Origin: Sedimentisphaerales bacterium
Lineage (GTDB): Bacteria; Planctomycetota; Phycisphaerae; Sedimentisphaerales; Anaerohalosphaeraceae
DNA: 64,000 bases
NCBI GenBank assembly: GCA_028282905.1
Contig: JANQGW010000223.1
Coordinates: forward strand, 1 to 64,000
Direction of reading: 5' to 3'
A program made the translations under genes and the position numbers. The notes under the pieces are model-generated. The model ran no database searches and had not been told where the DNA came from. It saw only the letters and a program-made list of their open reading frames with translations. Positions 25,769 to 35,664 of this stretch are shown here, one piece after another (the stretch's first letter is position 1; every line of letters starts with the position of its first letter).

Positions 25769-28453
25769 ATGAGTAAATTAAAGGTCAACAGCATTCTTCA
25801 AACGGCCCTCTTCCTAACCCTTGCAATCCTGAATTCCTCCTGCAGCCTCTGGGGCAATACTGAACTATCAACTTTCCCCCCGCCATGGTCGCTTAATACC
25901 CGGCAAACCTGGGCAGGCTCTCATTTTTGGGCCAATCGCCTTCAGGATTGGCATATTATAAATGGAAGACTTGAATGCATTAAAGCCTCGCCCGACAACC
26001 CCATGCGAACGGTACACTTATTGACTGCCCGGTTAAATGACCGCCAAAGCCGGTTCACAATGACTGTCCAAACCGGCCTGATTAATAAGCAAAACAATAT
26101 TTCCCCGAACACCGCCACAGGATTTCTGATCGGCGCCGGTCGGGATCTTGACTACCGGGCGGCCAGCCTGATCCATCACAGCGCAGGGGCTAATGGGGGT
26201 CTGTTTGCAGGTATCAATGGTCAGGGAGAACTATTTATCAGCGATTTCAGCATTACGCCCGCCAAAAAAGGTATAAAAGGATACTATGGAAAAATACTGG
26301 CAGCTCAGTCGGCTTTCAAAGAGCTGCCGGACTCCGTTTCCCTCGAACTGACAGCGACTCCCGAAAAAATCGGTTACCGCCTGGCTTTGAAGGCTGTAAA
26401 CACCGACACAAAGCAGGAACTGACGACCGTCCACCTTGAAAACATTAAATCTGACAGACTTATCGGCAACGTGGCTTTGGTTTCTCATCCCGGCACCGGC
26501 CGGAATACCGGCAGATTCTGGTTTAAGGACTGGAACGTAACAGGCAAAAAATTCACATTCAGGCCGGACCGGCAATGCGGCCCGGTCATTAGTGCACAAT
26601 ACACCCTTAGCGAAAACACCCTGAAGCTGACCGCTCAACTGATGCCCATTGACCTGCAAAACTCTAAAGAGGTCACCCTTCAAATCAAAACCAGCAACAC
26701 CTGGAAAACTATTGCCATCCAGCCGGTCAACTCCGACAGTTTCACGGCAACATTCAGTATCGACAACTGGGACGCAACCAAAAACATCGATTACAAAATT
26801 ACCACCGACTTGTCGGAGACAAACAATCCCTGGTACGGCACCATCTGCAAAGAACCGCTTGATAAGAAAAGCATCGTAGTCGCGGCATTCACCGGCAATC
26901 ACAATGTCGCCCGCCCCGGCGTGGATCGTGGACAGTTCAACTGGACACAACAGGCTCTGTGGTTCCCGCATACCGATGTTGTCCAAAGTATCACGCATCA
27001 CAAGCCCGATGTTTTATTTTTTTCAGGTGATCAGGTCTATGAAGGCGCCAGCCCGACACGACCGGACCGGTCTTCACCGGAGAACATGAAGCTGGATTAC
27101 CTGTACAAGTGGTACCTCTGGTGCTGGGCGTTCGGTGATTTATGTCGAAATACGCCCGCGGTCATCATTCCGGACGATCATGATGTGTATCAGGGAAACC
27201 TCTGGGGAGCCGGCGGACGGCCAACAAAGAATCAAGGCGATGGCGGGTATGTTTATCCGCCGGACTTTGTCAACATGGTCGAACGCACACAAACCAGCCA
27301 CCTGCCGGCCCCGAATGATCCCACACCGGTCGAACAGGGTATCGGCGTCTATTACTGCTCCATGAAATACGGCGGCATCGATTTCGCCATTCTCGAAGAC
27401 CGAAAATTCAAATCCTCCGCCCGCACGTTAATTCCCGGCAGCATTACAGTCGGCGAAACCGAATTCAACAAGCCGGGCTTTGACCCGGCCACCGACGGCG
27501 ATGTGCCGGGGGCAATCCTCTTAGGGCAGCGACAGTTGGATTTTCTGCGTCAATGGTCCCTTGACTGGAACGACGACATCTGGGCCAAGGCCGTTCTGTC
27601 TCAGACACTGTTTTCGCATGTCCAGACCTACCCCGTCGGTAAGGGCAGTAAAGGCACGCAGTCTCTCCCGCCGGACGCTTATCCTGTTGACGAATTACGC
27701 ACGAACACCGACTCCAACGGCTGGCCGCAAACCGGCCGAAACAACGCTTTACGCCTGATGCGCCGCTGCTTTGCGGTCCATCTTGCCGGCGACACGCATC
27801 TGGGCAACACCATTCAATACGGCGTAGATAAGTGGGAAGACGCATCGTACGCCTTGTGTGTGCCTTCAATTGCTAACTTTTATCCGAGACGCTGGTATCC
27901 TCCAAACACCCATGAGAATAAACAATCGGTCACTGAAAAATACACCGGTAACTTCCTTGACAGCTTCGGCAACAAAATGACCGTTCACGCAGTTTCCAAC
28001 CCGGTTCTCACGGGGCACCGACCTGCGGAACTTCATGATAAAGCCCCCGGCTACGGCATCGCACACTTTAACAAACAAAACCGGCAAATCACATTTGAAT
28101 GCTGGCCCCGATGGCAAAATCCTTCATCGCCAAACGCAAAACCCTATACCGGCTGGCCGGTATCCTTCAATCTGCTGGATAATTACACCGCCAATGCAAA
28201 ACTCAAACTGCCTACCCTGAAAATCGCCGGGGTGACAGATCCTGTAATCCAGATCATCGATGAATCTAATGACGAAACCCTCTACACACTTAGAATCAAC
28301 GGAAATACATTCCAGCCAAAAGTTTTCACGCTGGGCAGTTATACGATTAAGATTGGCCAGTCTAATCCTTACACACTGACCAGCCTCAATGCTTCTAATC
28401 AAACAGACCAAATCATCCGCATTGATCTCACAGAAAGAAAGGAACAGCCATGA
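25769..28453 (+). CDS. PhoD-like metallophosphoesterase lipoprotein
   Basis: An 894-residue lipoprotein (lipobox LNSSCS, Cys25). The N-terminal 350 residues are beta-rich, with a Fn3-like segment around 270-360. From about 375 to 720 there is a PhoD-type metallophosphoesterase: FSGDQVYEG (metal ligands), PDDHDVYQG, and AGDTHLGN near residue 675. PhoD enzymes are Ca2+/Fe3+ phosphodiesterases/phosphatases; here the N-terminal lectin-like region and the C-terminal beta domain suggest a polymer or glycan substrate. The stop overlaps the next ATG (ATGA at 28450-28453), so it is translationally coupled to the sulfatase. Ribosome site GGGA precedes the ATG. Exact substrate unknown. Confidence 0.8.
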   Translation: MSKLKVNSILQTALFLTLAILNSSCSLWGNTELSTFPPPWSLNTRQTWAGSHFWANRLQDWHIINGRLECIKASPDNPMRTVHLLTARLNDRQSRFTMTVQTGLINKQNNISPNTATGFLIGAGRDLDYRAASLIHHSAGANGGLFAGINGQGELFISDFSITPAKKGIKGYYGKILAAQSAFKELPDSVSLELTATPEKIGYRLALKAVNTDTKQELTTVHLENIKSDRLIGNVALVSHPGTGRNTGRFWFKDWNVTGKKFTFRPDRQCGPVISAQYTLSENTLKLTAQLMPIDLQNSKEVTLQIKTSNTWKTIAIQPVNSDSFTATFSIDNWDATKNIDYKITTDLSETNNPWYGTICKEPLDKKSIVVAAFTGNHNVARPGVDRGQFNWTQQALWFPHTDVVQSITHHKPDVLFFSGDQVYEGASPTRPDRSSPENMKLDYLYKWYLWCWAFGDLCRNTPAVIIPDDHDVYQGNLWGAGGRPTKNQGDGGYVYPPDFVNMVERTQTSHLPAPNDPTPVEQGIGVYYCSMKYGGIDFAILEDRKFKSSARTLIPGSITVGETEFNKPGFDPATDGDVPGAILLGQRQLDFLRQWSLDWNDDIWAKAVLSQTLFSHVQTYPVGKGSKGTQSLPPDAYPVDELRTNTDSNGWPQTGRNNALRLMRRCFAVHLAGDTHLGNTIQYGVDKWEDASYALCVPSIANFYPRRWYPPNTHENKQSVTEKYTGNFLDSFGNKMTVHAVSNPVLTGHRPAELHDKAPGYGIAHFNKQNRQITFECWPRWQNPSSPNAKPYTGWPVSFNLLDNYTANAKLKLPTLKIAGVTDPVIQIIDESNDETLYTLRINGNTFQPKVFTLGSYTIKIGQSNPYTLTSLNASNQTDQIIRIDLTERKEQP

Positions 28454-29904
28454 ATCGCCGCGAATTTATCAGGACAGCAGTATCCGCGGCGGCATTGACC
28501 GTCCTGCCGGGATGTTCTTCTGCAGCGACTTCTGCCGCCGGAAAACGCAAACCCAACATCTTATTGATCTATGCGGATGACCTCGGCTATCATGATCTGG
28601 CCTGTTATGGCAACAAATACCATGAAACGCCGAACATCGACAAGCTATGCTCACAGGGCATGAAGTTTACCGACGCCTACAGTTGCGGCCCGGTCTGTGC
28701 CCCGTCGCGAGCTTGTCTGATGAGCGGCCAGTACGTCACCCGTCACGGTATCTATCGCGTCAACCAGGTGGATACGAAACACACTGAACAGCAGGCAATG
28801 AAATGTCCGGAAAACACCGAAAAACTGTCTTTGAATATCGTCACCATTGCCGATGCACTCCGGCGGGCCGGCTACCAGACCGGTTACTGCGGCAAGTGGC
28901 ACCTCGGCACCGAAAACGAAGCCATCTCGGACTACCACCCCTCCCGACGTGGTTTTACCGATGCCGTCCAGACACGTTCGCCCAGCGGCAAGCAGCGTTA
29001 TTTCTATCCCAACTTCCGAACCATCCCAAAAGTTACTATCGAGGATGGAACATATCTAACCGACGTCATCACCGCACAGGCAGTTCGCTTCCTGGACGAA
29101 AACAAGGACAAGCCGTTCTTTCTGTATCTGCCGCACTTTAATGTCCACGGCCCGCACGAAGCCAAGCAGAAAACGATTAAAAAATACCAAAAGAAACCAA
29201 AAACCGAAAAATACCACGACCCCGTCTATGCGGCCATGCACGAACACCTCGACGACGCCGTCGGTGTGCTGCTGGATAAACTCGACGAACAGAATATCGC
29301 CGACAATACCATCGTCATCTTTACCGCCGACAACGGGGCGCTGCCGAAGTTTTCTAATACTCCGCTGCGTGCGGGTAAGGGCTATCTCTACGAGGGCGGC
29401 ATCCGGGTACCGCTGATAATTCGCGACCCGAGAACTGTCAAGCCAGGCAGCCTCTGCGAAGAACCGGTCACCCAGGTCGATTTCTATCCTACACTGCTGG
29501 AACTAACCGGCGCAGCCGCGCCGGCAGGGCAAGTATTAGACGGCGTCAGCATCACCGGTGTGCTGAAATCGGGGGGAACATCCAAACTGAATCGGAAAAA
29601 TATTTTCTGGCATTTCCCAACCTATCTGAAATTCAGCGGCGCCCAAAAGAAATATCTGGTCACGCCCTGCAGTGCCGTCCGGCAAGGCGAGTATAAACTA
29701 ATCGAATTTCTCGAAGACGGAACATGCGAACTCTACAACCTCAAACAGGATATCGGCGAAATAAATAATCTCGCAGACAAAATGCCTGACAAAGCCAATG
29801 AACTGAAAGCAGTACTCCATCAATGGCGAAAAGAAACCAACGCAATGATGCCCGTACACAAACATCAAGCAATATCATCGATCCGCGGAAAGGAATTGAA
29901 ATGA
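28450..29904 (+). CDS. Secreted arylsulfatase-like sulfatase
   Basis: A 484-residue type I sulfatase with a twin-arginine-like leader (MNRREFIRTAVSAA) and a lipobox-like GCSS. The formylglycine site is C83 in CAPSR; the calcium ligands are in YADDLGY (residues 41-47). Conserved GKWHLG at about 153 and TADNGAL at about 293. It starts in the ATGA overlap with the phosphatase gene and itself ends in an ATGA overlap with the next sulfatase, so the three genes form one tightly coupled unit. The family removes sulfate esters from aryl or sugar substrates; the substrate here is unknown. Confidence 0.9.
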   Translation: MNRREFIRTAVSAAALTVLPGCSSAATSAAGKRKPNILLIYADDLGYHDLACYGNKYHETPNIDKLCSQGMKFTDAYSCGPVCAPSRACLMSGQYVTRHGIYRVNQVDTKHTEQQAMKCPENTEKLSLNIVTIADALRRAGYQTGYCGKWHLGTENEAISDYHPSRRGFTDAVQTRSPSGKQRYFYPNFRTIPKVTIEDGTYLTDVITAQAVRFLDENKDKPFFLYLPHFNVHGPHEAKQKTIKKYQKKPKTEKYHDPVYAAMHEHLDDAVGVLLDKLDEQNIADNTIVIFTADNGALPKFSNTPLRAGKGYLYEGGIRVPLIIRDPRTVKPGSLCEEPVTQVDFYPTLLELTGAAAPAGQVLDGVSITGVLKSGGTSKLNRKNIFWHFPTYLKFSGAQKKYLVTPCSAVRQGEYKLIEFLEDGTCELYNLKQDIGEINNLADKMPDKANELKAVLHQWRKETNAMMPVHKHQAISSIRGKELK

Positions 29905-31424
29905 GCATAACCATGAACCGACGACAATTTCTCGCCGGCATCGCCGGTACAACCGCCCTGTCTCTGGCAAATCCGCTGATTGCCGCTGCCAATAAGCCGC
30001 CCAAGCGAAAAAATGTGCTGTTTATTGCTGTTGATGACCTGCGATGCGAGCTTGGCTGTTATGGAGCCAAACATATTATAAGCCCCAATATTGATAAGCT
30101 CGCCGCTCGGGGCCTGCTGTTTGAACGGGCCTACTGCCAGCAGGCGGTCTGTTCGCCGTCTCGCACCAGTCTATTGACGGGTCTGCGGCCGGACTCAGCC
30201 AAGGTGTGGGATTTGTTTACCTTTTTCCGCGATACGGTTCCGGACGTGGTGACACTGCCGCAGCATTTCAAGAATCACGGCTATCACACCGAAAGCATCG
30301 GCAAGATCGCCCACAAGAGCAAAATGCAGGACGACAAGCATTCCTGGTCGGTCAAGTCCCGACGTACCTGGTCCAAAGGCTACTGGCAATCGGAAGAAGG
30401 CGTCAAAATTCGTGAAATGCTGTCCAAGCGAGCGGATGAAAAAGGCCTGAAAGGCTCCGACCGCTACTATGCGACACTGGGCCCACCCGTCGATAAGGTA
30501 AAAGGCCCGGATATCGACCAACCCGATGGGCTCGCCGCTGTATGGGCCGTTGAGTCGCTGGAAAAACTGGCCAAACAGGACAAGCCTTTCTTCCTGGCGG
30601 CCGGATTTTTCAAACCGCATTTGCCGTTCAGTGCTCCCGAAAAGTACTGGAACCTATACAACCGCGACGACATCCAGCCGCCGGCAACAAAGAACTGGCC
30701 ACAAAACGCACCCAAAATCGCCGGCATCGGCTGGCACGAACTGCGTCACTACTACGGCATGCCGGAAAAAGGGCCGGTCACAGACCAGCAGGCTAAAGAA
30801 CTCATCCACGGCTACTACGCCTGTGTTAGTTTTGTCGATGCGCAAATCGGCCGCCTCGTTGATACGTTGGATCGGCTGGGCATCGCCGACGACACCGTCA
30901 TCATCCTCTGGGGCGACCACGGCTGGAAACTCGGCGATTACGGCGCTTGGTGCAAGCACACCAATTTCGAGCTGGACACGCGCGTGCCGATGATTCTTGT
31001 CAATCCGGGTTCAAAAGAAAACCAGCAATCAAAGGCCCTTGTGGAATTTGTCGATATCTACCCCACGCTCGCCGAACTGTGCGACCTGCCGGTTCCCGCA
31101 CACTGCGAAGGCACCAGCATGGCCCCGCTGTTGAAAAAACCGAATCGCCCATGGAAAACCGCGGCCTTCAGCCAGTACCCGCGTAAAAAAGACAAAGTCA
31201 TGGGCTATAGTATGCGAACGGACCAGTGGCGTTACACCGAATGGCTGGATCGCAAAACGCAGCAGGTTTTGTCACGTGAGCTGTATGACCACAGAACCGA
31301 CCAAGCCGAAACAGTCAATCTGGGCGACGATCCGAACTATGCTGCTGTCGTCAAAAAACTGTCACACCAACTCGACAAGGGCAATGGCTGGAAAAAAGCA
31401 AAACCGCCGCAATCAACACTTTGA
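29901..31424 (+). CDS. Iduronate-2-sulfatase-like sulfatase
   Basis: The start is taken at the ATG at 29901, which overlaps the previous stop (ATGA) and has AAAGGA upstream; an in-frame ATG at 29823 lies inside the previous gene and lacks a signal peptide. 507 residues with a leader MNRRQFLAGIAGTTAL (Tat-like). Formylglycine Cys84 in CSPSR, metal ligands in AVDDLRCELG, and the blocks WGDHGWKLGDYG and CKHTNFELDTRVPM characteristic of the iduronate-2-sulfatase branch. It would remove 2-O-sulfate from a uronic acid. A bidirectional terminator follows. Confidence 0.9.
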   Translation: MSITMNRRQFLAGIAGTTALSLANPLIAAANKPPKRKNVLFIAVDDLRCELGCYGAKHIISPNIDKLAARGLLFERAYCQQAVCSPSRTSLLTGLRPDSAKVWDLFTFFRDTVPDVVTLPQHFKNHGYHTESIGKIAHKSKMQDDKHSWSVKSRRTWSKGYWQSEEGVKIREMLSKRADEKGLKGSDRYYATLGPPVDKVKGPDIDQPDGLAAVWAVESLEKLAKQDKPFFLAAGFFKPHLPFSAPEKYWNLYNRDDIQPPATKNWPQNAPKIAGIGWHELRHYYGMPEKGPVTDQQAKELIHGYYACVSFVDAQIGRLVDTLDRLGIADDTVIILWGDHGWKLGDYGAWCKHTNFELDTRVPMILVNPGSKENQQSKALVEFVDIYPTLAELCDLPVPAHCEGTSMAPLLKKPNRPWKTAAFSQYPRKKDKVMGYSMRTDQWRYTEWLDRKTQQVLSRELYDHRTDQAETVNLGDDPNYAAVVKKLSHQLDKGNGWKKAKPPQSTL

Positions 31425-31459
31425 CCTTTTCTCCGACAATCACTGTTAAACATAAAAAA

Positions 31460-31492
31460 CTGCCGGAAGGACGTTGAAAATCCTTCCGGCAG
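31460..31492. terminator. Bidirectional terminator between convergent genes
   Basis: CTGCCGGAAGGA (31460-31471) pairs perfectly with TCCTTCCGGCAG (31481-31492), with AAAAAA before and TTC after, between the convergent sulfatase and lyase genes. Confidence 0.8.
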
Positions 31493-31541
31493 TTCAAATT
31501 ATAGATGGAAAATCACCTACCCCTTCCCAAAGCCTGCCCGC

Positions 31542-34292
31542 TTAATTCCCCCAGCCTTCGGCAAACAATTCAAAGTCCAGCAGGTTAACAACCCCATCAC
31601 CGTTCGGCAGCGGAGCAATATCCGCCGACGGTGACAATGGCGCATCAAGCCATTGACTGCACAGCGCCGCCAAATCATCGGCATCCGTTGAACCGCTGCT
31701 ATCAAGATCACCAACACGAACCAGTTTCAGCCTCTGGACTGCTTCCTGACGATAAGCCATTGTCACAATTGTATGGCCGTCAGCATAGGCCACTTGTGGT
31801 TCCAGCGTATCGGTTTGCGAGTGAATACGCCAACTGCCTTCAATCTCGATAACAAACGGCGAGGTATCTATCAAATCGGACGAGCCGCAACTGATCTCGA
31901 ACAATCCCGCCTGCCGTTGCCACATATAGGCACCGGGGCGATTGACGGAAATCAGACCATCCTCATTAATGGTATAAGCCCCGGTAAATACCGCCGCCGC
32001 ATAGGCATCGGTCGCTTTATCGTAAAGCAAATGGCAGTCATTCGACGTCTCCAGCGAAAACGGCTGTGTTTGTGGCGCAGCCATCGCCGCGGCCAGCCCG
32101 TCCAGTTGGCCGGCATCCGGCTTAACCAAAACCGTATAGGCCAATGACTGATTGGTCGGCGCTGTCCCATGCTCAAAATAAACTTTCGTATAGTTGCCTT
32201 CCGACGGATTAAAATACCCGGAATCCACGTCTTCGACAAAATCATCATCATAAACATAGCCCGGCATTGACCCCGGTCCGGTATAGTACTCGGACAATCC
32301 GTAATACCACTGCTGAACGCCGCGTTTGGCCTTCAGCGGCGGAGCACCGAAGTGAATATAGTAGCCATTACCATTAATATCAGTGAGTGTATGTCCGCCG
32401 CCGGACGGCAATGTCCATTGGCCCGTACCACTGTAGCTGCTGCCATTCATCGTCAGAGGCGAATTGGAAAAGCTCTCGCTGCCCTGCTGAATCAAGCCGG
32501 TCACCACCTCGCGGCCACTATCGGAATAGTTGATTTGGTCGGTCACCAGCGTAATCCGGTTGCCAAAGAAAAACGCACTCTTGCGATGGCTGCCGTTATT
32601 CGGCACATAAAACCAGAGACCGTTATTAAACAGATTCGCACCACCGGTCAGATCAGCCGCCCCTGAAAAATACCCCGGCTTCCTCCAATAGAGATGATCG
32701 ACAAGATCGACCACCCGGTTGGTCACATTGGGATAGAAGTTATGGTCCCATCCCTGGTAATAGTATCCGGAATCCGCCAGATTCGGCGCCCGCCCGTTTT
32801 GCCCCTCTGTAATCAACAACAGAGAACCACGCATAGACTGCCGGTGATGGTGGTTGGGGCGTCCCATCGCGTCATAGGCCTCGCCGCCGCGGCGATGGTT
32901 ATGCGCTCCCCGCAAACTGGCCATCCAATCATCCCGCCGATGCACCGCTGCTCCCATCACCTGAAACGAGTGATGCCCCCGCAGAAAACCCCATGCCTCT
33001 TGATCATCGGCTGGCATCGGCGGCAGCACAATAGAACGCCACGCAGTCGGCAGGCTGGAACTACCCTGACCGGCTTTGACAATCGCCGGATATGCCATTT
33101 CCAGATCATCGGCAATCTGCGCACTGTCACCGGCCGTATAAGCAGCTGTCAACTCGGCGGACATCCGAAAGAAAGACACCGTATTGCCAATTGATTTCCC
33201 ACCGGAAACCGACACCGAGGGCAACTGCGGACGCAGGGAATAATGCACCGGAAACGTTCCGTTCGTATCCGTCCATGCCCAAGCCAGAGCCGCACGCCTG
33301 AAACGCCCGACTGAGTCAGCGGTTAACACGCTGTTGATGCCCGCCTCGCTGAAAATCCTGTGCGGCTTAACCATATTGGTAAAACTGTAAGAGGCATAAT
33401 GGATGTGATGGCCCCAATGGTGAATAATCCCGCCGTCGATGGTAATCAGGCCATTGGTGCCGCCTTCCGGATAACCAACAATCGTCTTATCCAACTGGTA
33501 GCGAACCAGGTTCAGAAGCTGCCATTTGAAGGCACTATCGCTCATCTGCGCAACCGCATTAAAAGCCGTAGTGTAACTCGTATGATAACGGTCCGTCGAA
33601 GAGTAGGGATTCAGTTCCTCCAGTAAATCACCGCCGCCCGAACAGAAAAACAGACTCAGCCCGAACAAATCACGATATTCCTGCGGAAGTGTGTGGGACA
33701 TCCTCAACGTCTTCCAGGCCGTGTTCCGCCAGGTGTACCCGTTGCCGTACGACAGCGAACCGCCCGTCCAGCCCGGAAAGGCCCGGTGATTGAGAAACAG
33801 TTCGATCATGTCAAGATAGGCCTGCTCAATCACAGCCCGCTGCGAGACCGAAGCGTTCTTATAATAATCAACAATCCGGTTAACCGCCGGAATCCAGTCA
33901 CCGTTAAAGCCCGCCGGCTCGGCAGGATTCGTTGTCGACGAAGCATTCTCCGAGTCCATAATGGTAATCGGCCGGCCGGTCAGTTCCCCGCTGACCGAAT
34001 CTCGTACAATCGCAAATTGCACAGAAACAATGTCATCGATTTCCTGCATTTGTGCGGAACTTAAACCGGAACCATTGGGAGTGACCATGCTGACGGCATA
34101 GCCGGCATCCACATGATTAATTTGTGCGCGTATCGATGAGGTGATGTCCGCTTCGGCAAGCTTAGCCGGAGCATGTCCATAGTCCGTTCGCAAATCCCAA
34201 CTGTAGGACGGAATCGCCAAAGCTGCCCCTGAAATAATAATCAACGACAGCATTAGCAACCGCATCACCCGGAACCTATCATTTCGGTTCAT
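31542..34292 (-). CDS. PL8-like polysaccharide lyase with dockerin-like C-terminus
   Basis: A 916-residue exported protein (signal residues 1-27). The first 370 residues form an alpha/alpha toroid (RYHTSYTTAFN, HHWGHHIHYASYS, the latter containing likely catalytic His). A long beta region follows with HNHRRGGEAYDAMGRPNHHH and a DINGNGYYIHF strand, both patterns found in chondroitin ABC-type PL8 lyases. The last 60 residues hold two dockerin-like repeats (DLDSSGSTDADDLAALCSQW and the DGVVNLLDFELF copy). PL8 enzymes cleave chondroitin, hyaluronan or related uronic-acid glycans by beta-elimination. Downstream partner of the enolase-superfamily gene, on the same strand. Similarity to PL8 was judged by eye only. 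Confidence 0.7.
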   Translation of the reverse strand: MNRNDRFRVMRLLMLSLIIISGAALAIPSYSWDLRTDYGHAPAKLAEADITSSIRAQINHVDAGYAVSMVTPNGSGLSSAQMQEIDDIVSVQFAIVRDSVSGELTGRPITIMDSENASSTTNPAEPAGFNGDWIPAVNRIVDYYKNASVSQRAVIEQAYLDMIELFLNHRAFPGWTGGSLSYGNGYTWRNTAWKTLRMSHTLPQEYRDLFGLSLFFCSGGGDLLEELNPYSSTDRYHTSYTTAFNAVAQMSDSAFKWQLLNLVRYQLDKTIVGYPEGGTNGLITIDGGIIHHWGHHIHYASYSFTNMVKPHRIFSEAGINSVLTADSVGRFRRAALAWAWTDTNGTFPVHYSLRPQLPSVSVSGGKSIGNTVSFFRMSAELTAAYTAGDSAQIADDLEMAYPAIVKAGQGSSSLPTAWRSIVLPPMPADDQEAWGFLRGHHSFQVMGAAVHRRDDWMASLRGAHNHRRGGEAYDAMGRPNHHHRQSMRGSLLLITEGQNGRAPNLADSGYYYQGWDHNFYPNVTNRVVDLVDHLYWRKPGYFSGAADLTGGANLFNNGLWFYVPNNGSHRKSAFFFGNRITLVTDQINYSDSGREVVTGLIQQGSESFSNSPLTMNGSSYSGTGQWTLPSGGGHTLTDINGNGYYIHFGAPPLKAKRGVQQWYYGLSEYYTGPGSMPGYVYDDDFVEDVDSGYFNPSEGNYTKVYFEHGTAPTNQSLAYTVLVKPDAGQLDGLAAAMAAPQTQPFSLETSNDCHLLYDKATDAYAAAVFTGAYTINEDGLISVNRPGAYMWQRQAGLFEISCGSSDLIDTSPFVIEIEGSWRIHSQTDTLEPQVAYADGHTIVTMAYRQEAVQRLKLVRVGDLDSSGSTDADDLAALCSQWLDAPLSPSADIAPLPNGDGVVNLLDFELFAEGWGN

Positions 34293-34359
34293 ACAATCTG
34301 TACCCCGCCAAAACCAAAGAAACGTTCATTTCAGCCTAACCAAGCCAATCGCATCTCCG

Positions 34360-35535
34360 TCAGGAAATCGTTTTTTCTTCAAGCGTCAGCTTAGCAAGGC
34401 TCTTTTCATCAATCTCCACTCCCAACCCCGGTCGATCCGTCAGATGCACCACCCCGTCTTTCAACGGAAGCGGCTCTTTCACAATATCGTCTTCAAACCC
34501 ATGGTCATACTTGCCGCCCAATTCACCGCACGGCATGGTCAGCCCAATCACCGACGCCAGATGCTGATAGGCCGCACTGCCAACGCCAAGATAACCGGTA
34601 CCGCCAACCCATGTCGGCACCCCCATAATCTCACAGGCCCGGCTGCGCATAATCGCCCACCGAATTCCGCCCTGCTGATTCGGATGATGATTAATCAAAT
34701 CACAGCATTTCGCTTCCAGAATTTTTCGATACGCCGGTTCACTTCGGGCAAACACATCCATCATAATCTTAACGCCGGTCGTGCCCAGCAGGCTTTTATA
34801 CTGATCGAAATCGCCGTCCAGCGGATCCTCGAAAATCGACAGTCCGCCCTTGTCAAATTCCGGCAGCAGTTTGACAAATTCATCATAATTCTTATAGCCC
34901 CGATTGGCATCGGCCAGCACCGGACTGTCTGTCGGCACATGTTTGCGAACCGCCCGCAGATTGGGCAAATCGATGTCCGGATCACCAACCATCTTGAACT
35001 TAACCCCGTATCGAAAACCCTGTGACACAAATTTTTTGGCTTTCGCCGCCGCATCATTCGGACTCTCCGGAAAAAGACACGGCATCAGGGGAATTTCCTT
35101 GCGAACCGCCCCGCCCAAAAGCACATGCAACGGAACTCCTACCCGTTTGGCCGCCAAATCGTGCAGAGCCATCGAAACCGCCTCGCGCGGAGCGTTCCAA
35201 CCCCTATCAGGCACAAGACTGTCCAGTTGGAATGCGTCCCGACCCAACAGCGATTCAGCAATCGGCAGCACCCCCTTGAGATCCTTCATCAGACCTTCAC
35301 CGTAACCCACATAGTCACCGCTGTGAACAGCCACCAACACGAAGTAAAAATAATCCGGCTTGCCGTAGGAAAATTTGACTTTGCAGCGAACCTGCCCACG
35401 ATAAAGTACCACTTTATCAATCGGCAAGACACCGCATCGAGGACTTTCAGTAACTGAAGTTTCGCCTAATGCTTGCGTAGCATAAACAGCCGTCACACCC
35501 CCGGCCAGTTTGAACAGTTCTCTGCGGTTGACCAT
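34360..35535 (-). CDS. Enolase-superfamily (mandelate racemase-type) protein with export signal
   Basis: Start set at 35535 (GGTGA upstream); the longer frame starts inside an operator palindrome. About 391 residues. Unusually for this family, the N-terminus looks like a Tat leader (MVNRRELFKLAGG). The body matches mandelate racemase/muconate-lactonizing enzymes: metal ligands in LADANRGYKNYDEF and IFEDPLDG, and the C-terminal PTWVGGTGYLGVGSAAYQH. Members abstract the alpha-proton of a carboxylate, often dehydrating or epimerising sugar acids. A periplasmic sugar-acid enzyme fits the neighbouring lyase, which would release uronic acid products. The export prediction should be tested. Confidence 0.8.
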   Translation of the reverse strand: MVNRRELFKLAGGVTAVYATQALGETSVTESPRCGVLPIDKVVLYRGQVRCKVKFSYGKPDYFYFVLVAVHSGDYVGYGEGLMKDLKGVLPIAESLLGRDAFQLDSLVPDRGWNAPREAVSMALHDLAAKRVGVPLHVLLGGAVRKEIPLMPCLFPESPNDAAAKAKKFVSQGFRYGVKFKMVGDPDIDLPNLRAVRKHVPTDSPVLADANRGYKNYDEFVKLLPEFDKGGLSIFEDPLDGDFDQYKSLLGTTGVKIMMDVFARSEPAYRKILEAKCCDLINHHPNQQGGIRWAIMRSRACEIMGVPTWVGGTGYLGVGSAAYQHLASVIGLTMPCGELGGKYDHGFEDDIVKEPLPLKDGVVHLTDRPGLGVEIDEKSLAKLTLEEKTIS

Positions 35536-35612
35536 TCTCAAATCACCTTTCAAAAACGGAAGGAACAGATTTTCACCCTTGACAAAAACGCAAGTATCCG
35601 TATAATACCCCA

Positions 35613-35628
35613 AGTTAATCGATTAACT
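35613..35628. promoter_or_regulatory. Palindromic LacI-type operator
   Basis: AGTTAATCGATTAACT is a perfect 16-bp palindrome with a CG centre, located between the divergent enolase-family gene (start 35535) and the 886-residue protein gene (start 35665). It matches the sites near the LacI-family gene at 25538-25571 and would sit over both promoters. Confidence 0.75.
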
Positions 35629-35664
35629 AAGCCTTTTCAAGTATATTTTATAGGAAATTGTAAA

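Noticed and set aside
26231-27001. 256-residue minus ORF inside the PhoD-like gene; likewise 36277-37119
   Set aside because: Opposite strong coding frames with signal peptides and motifs; composition not protein-like.
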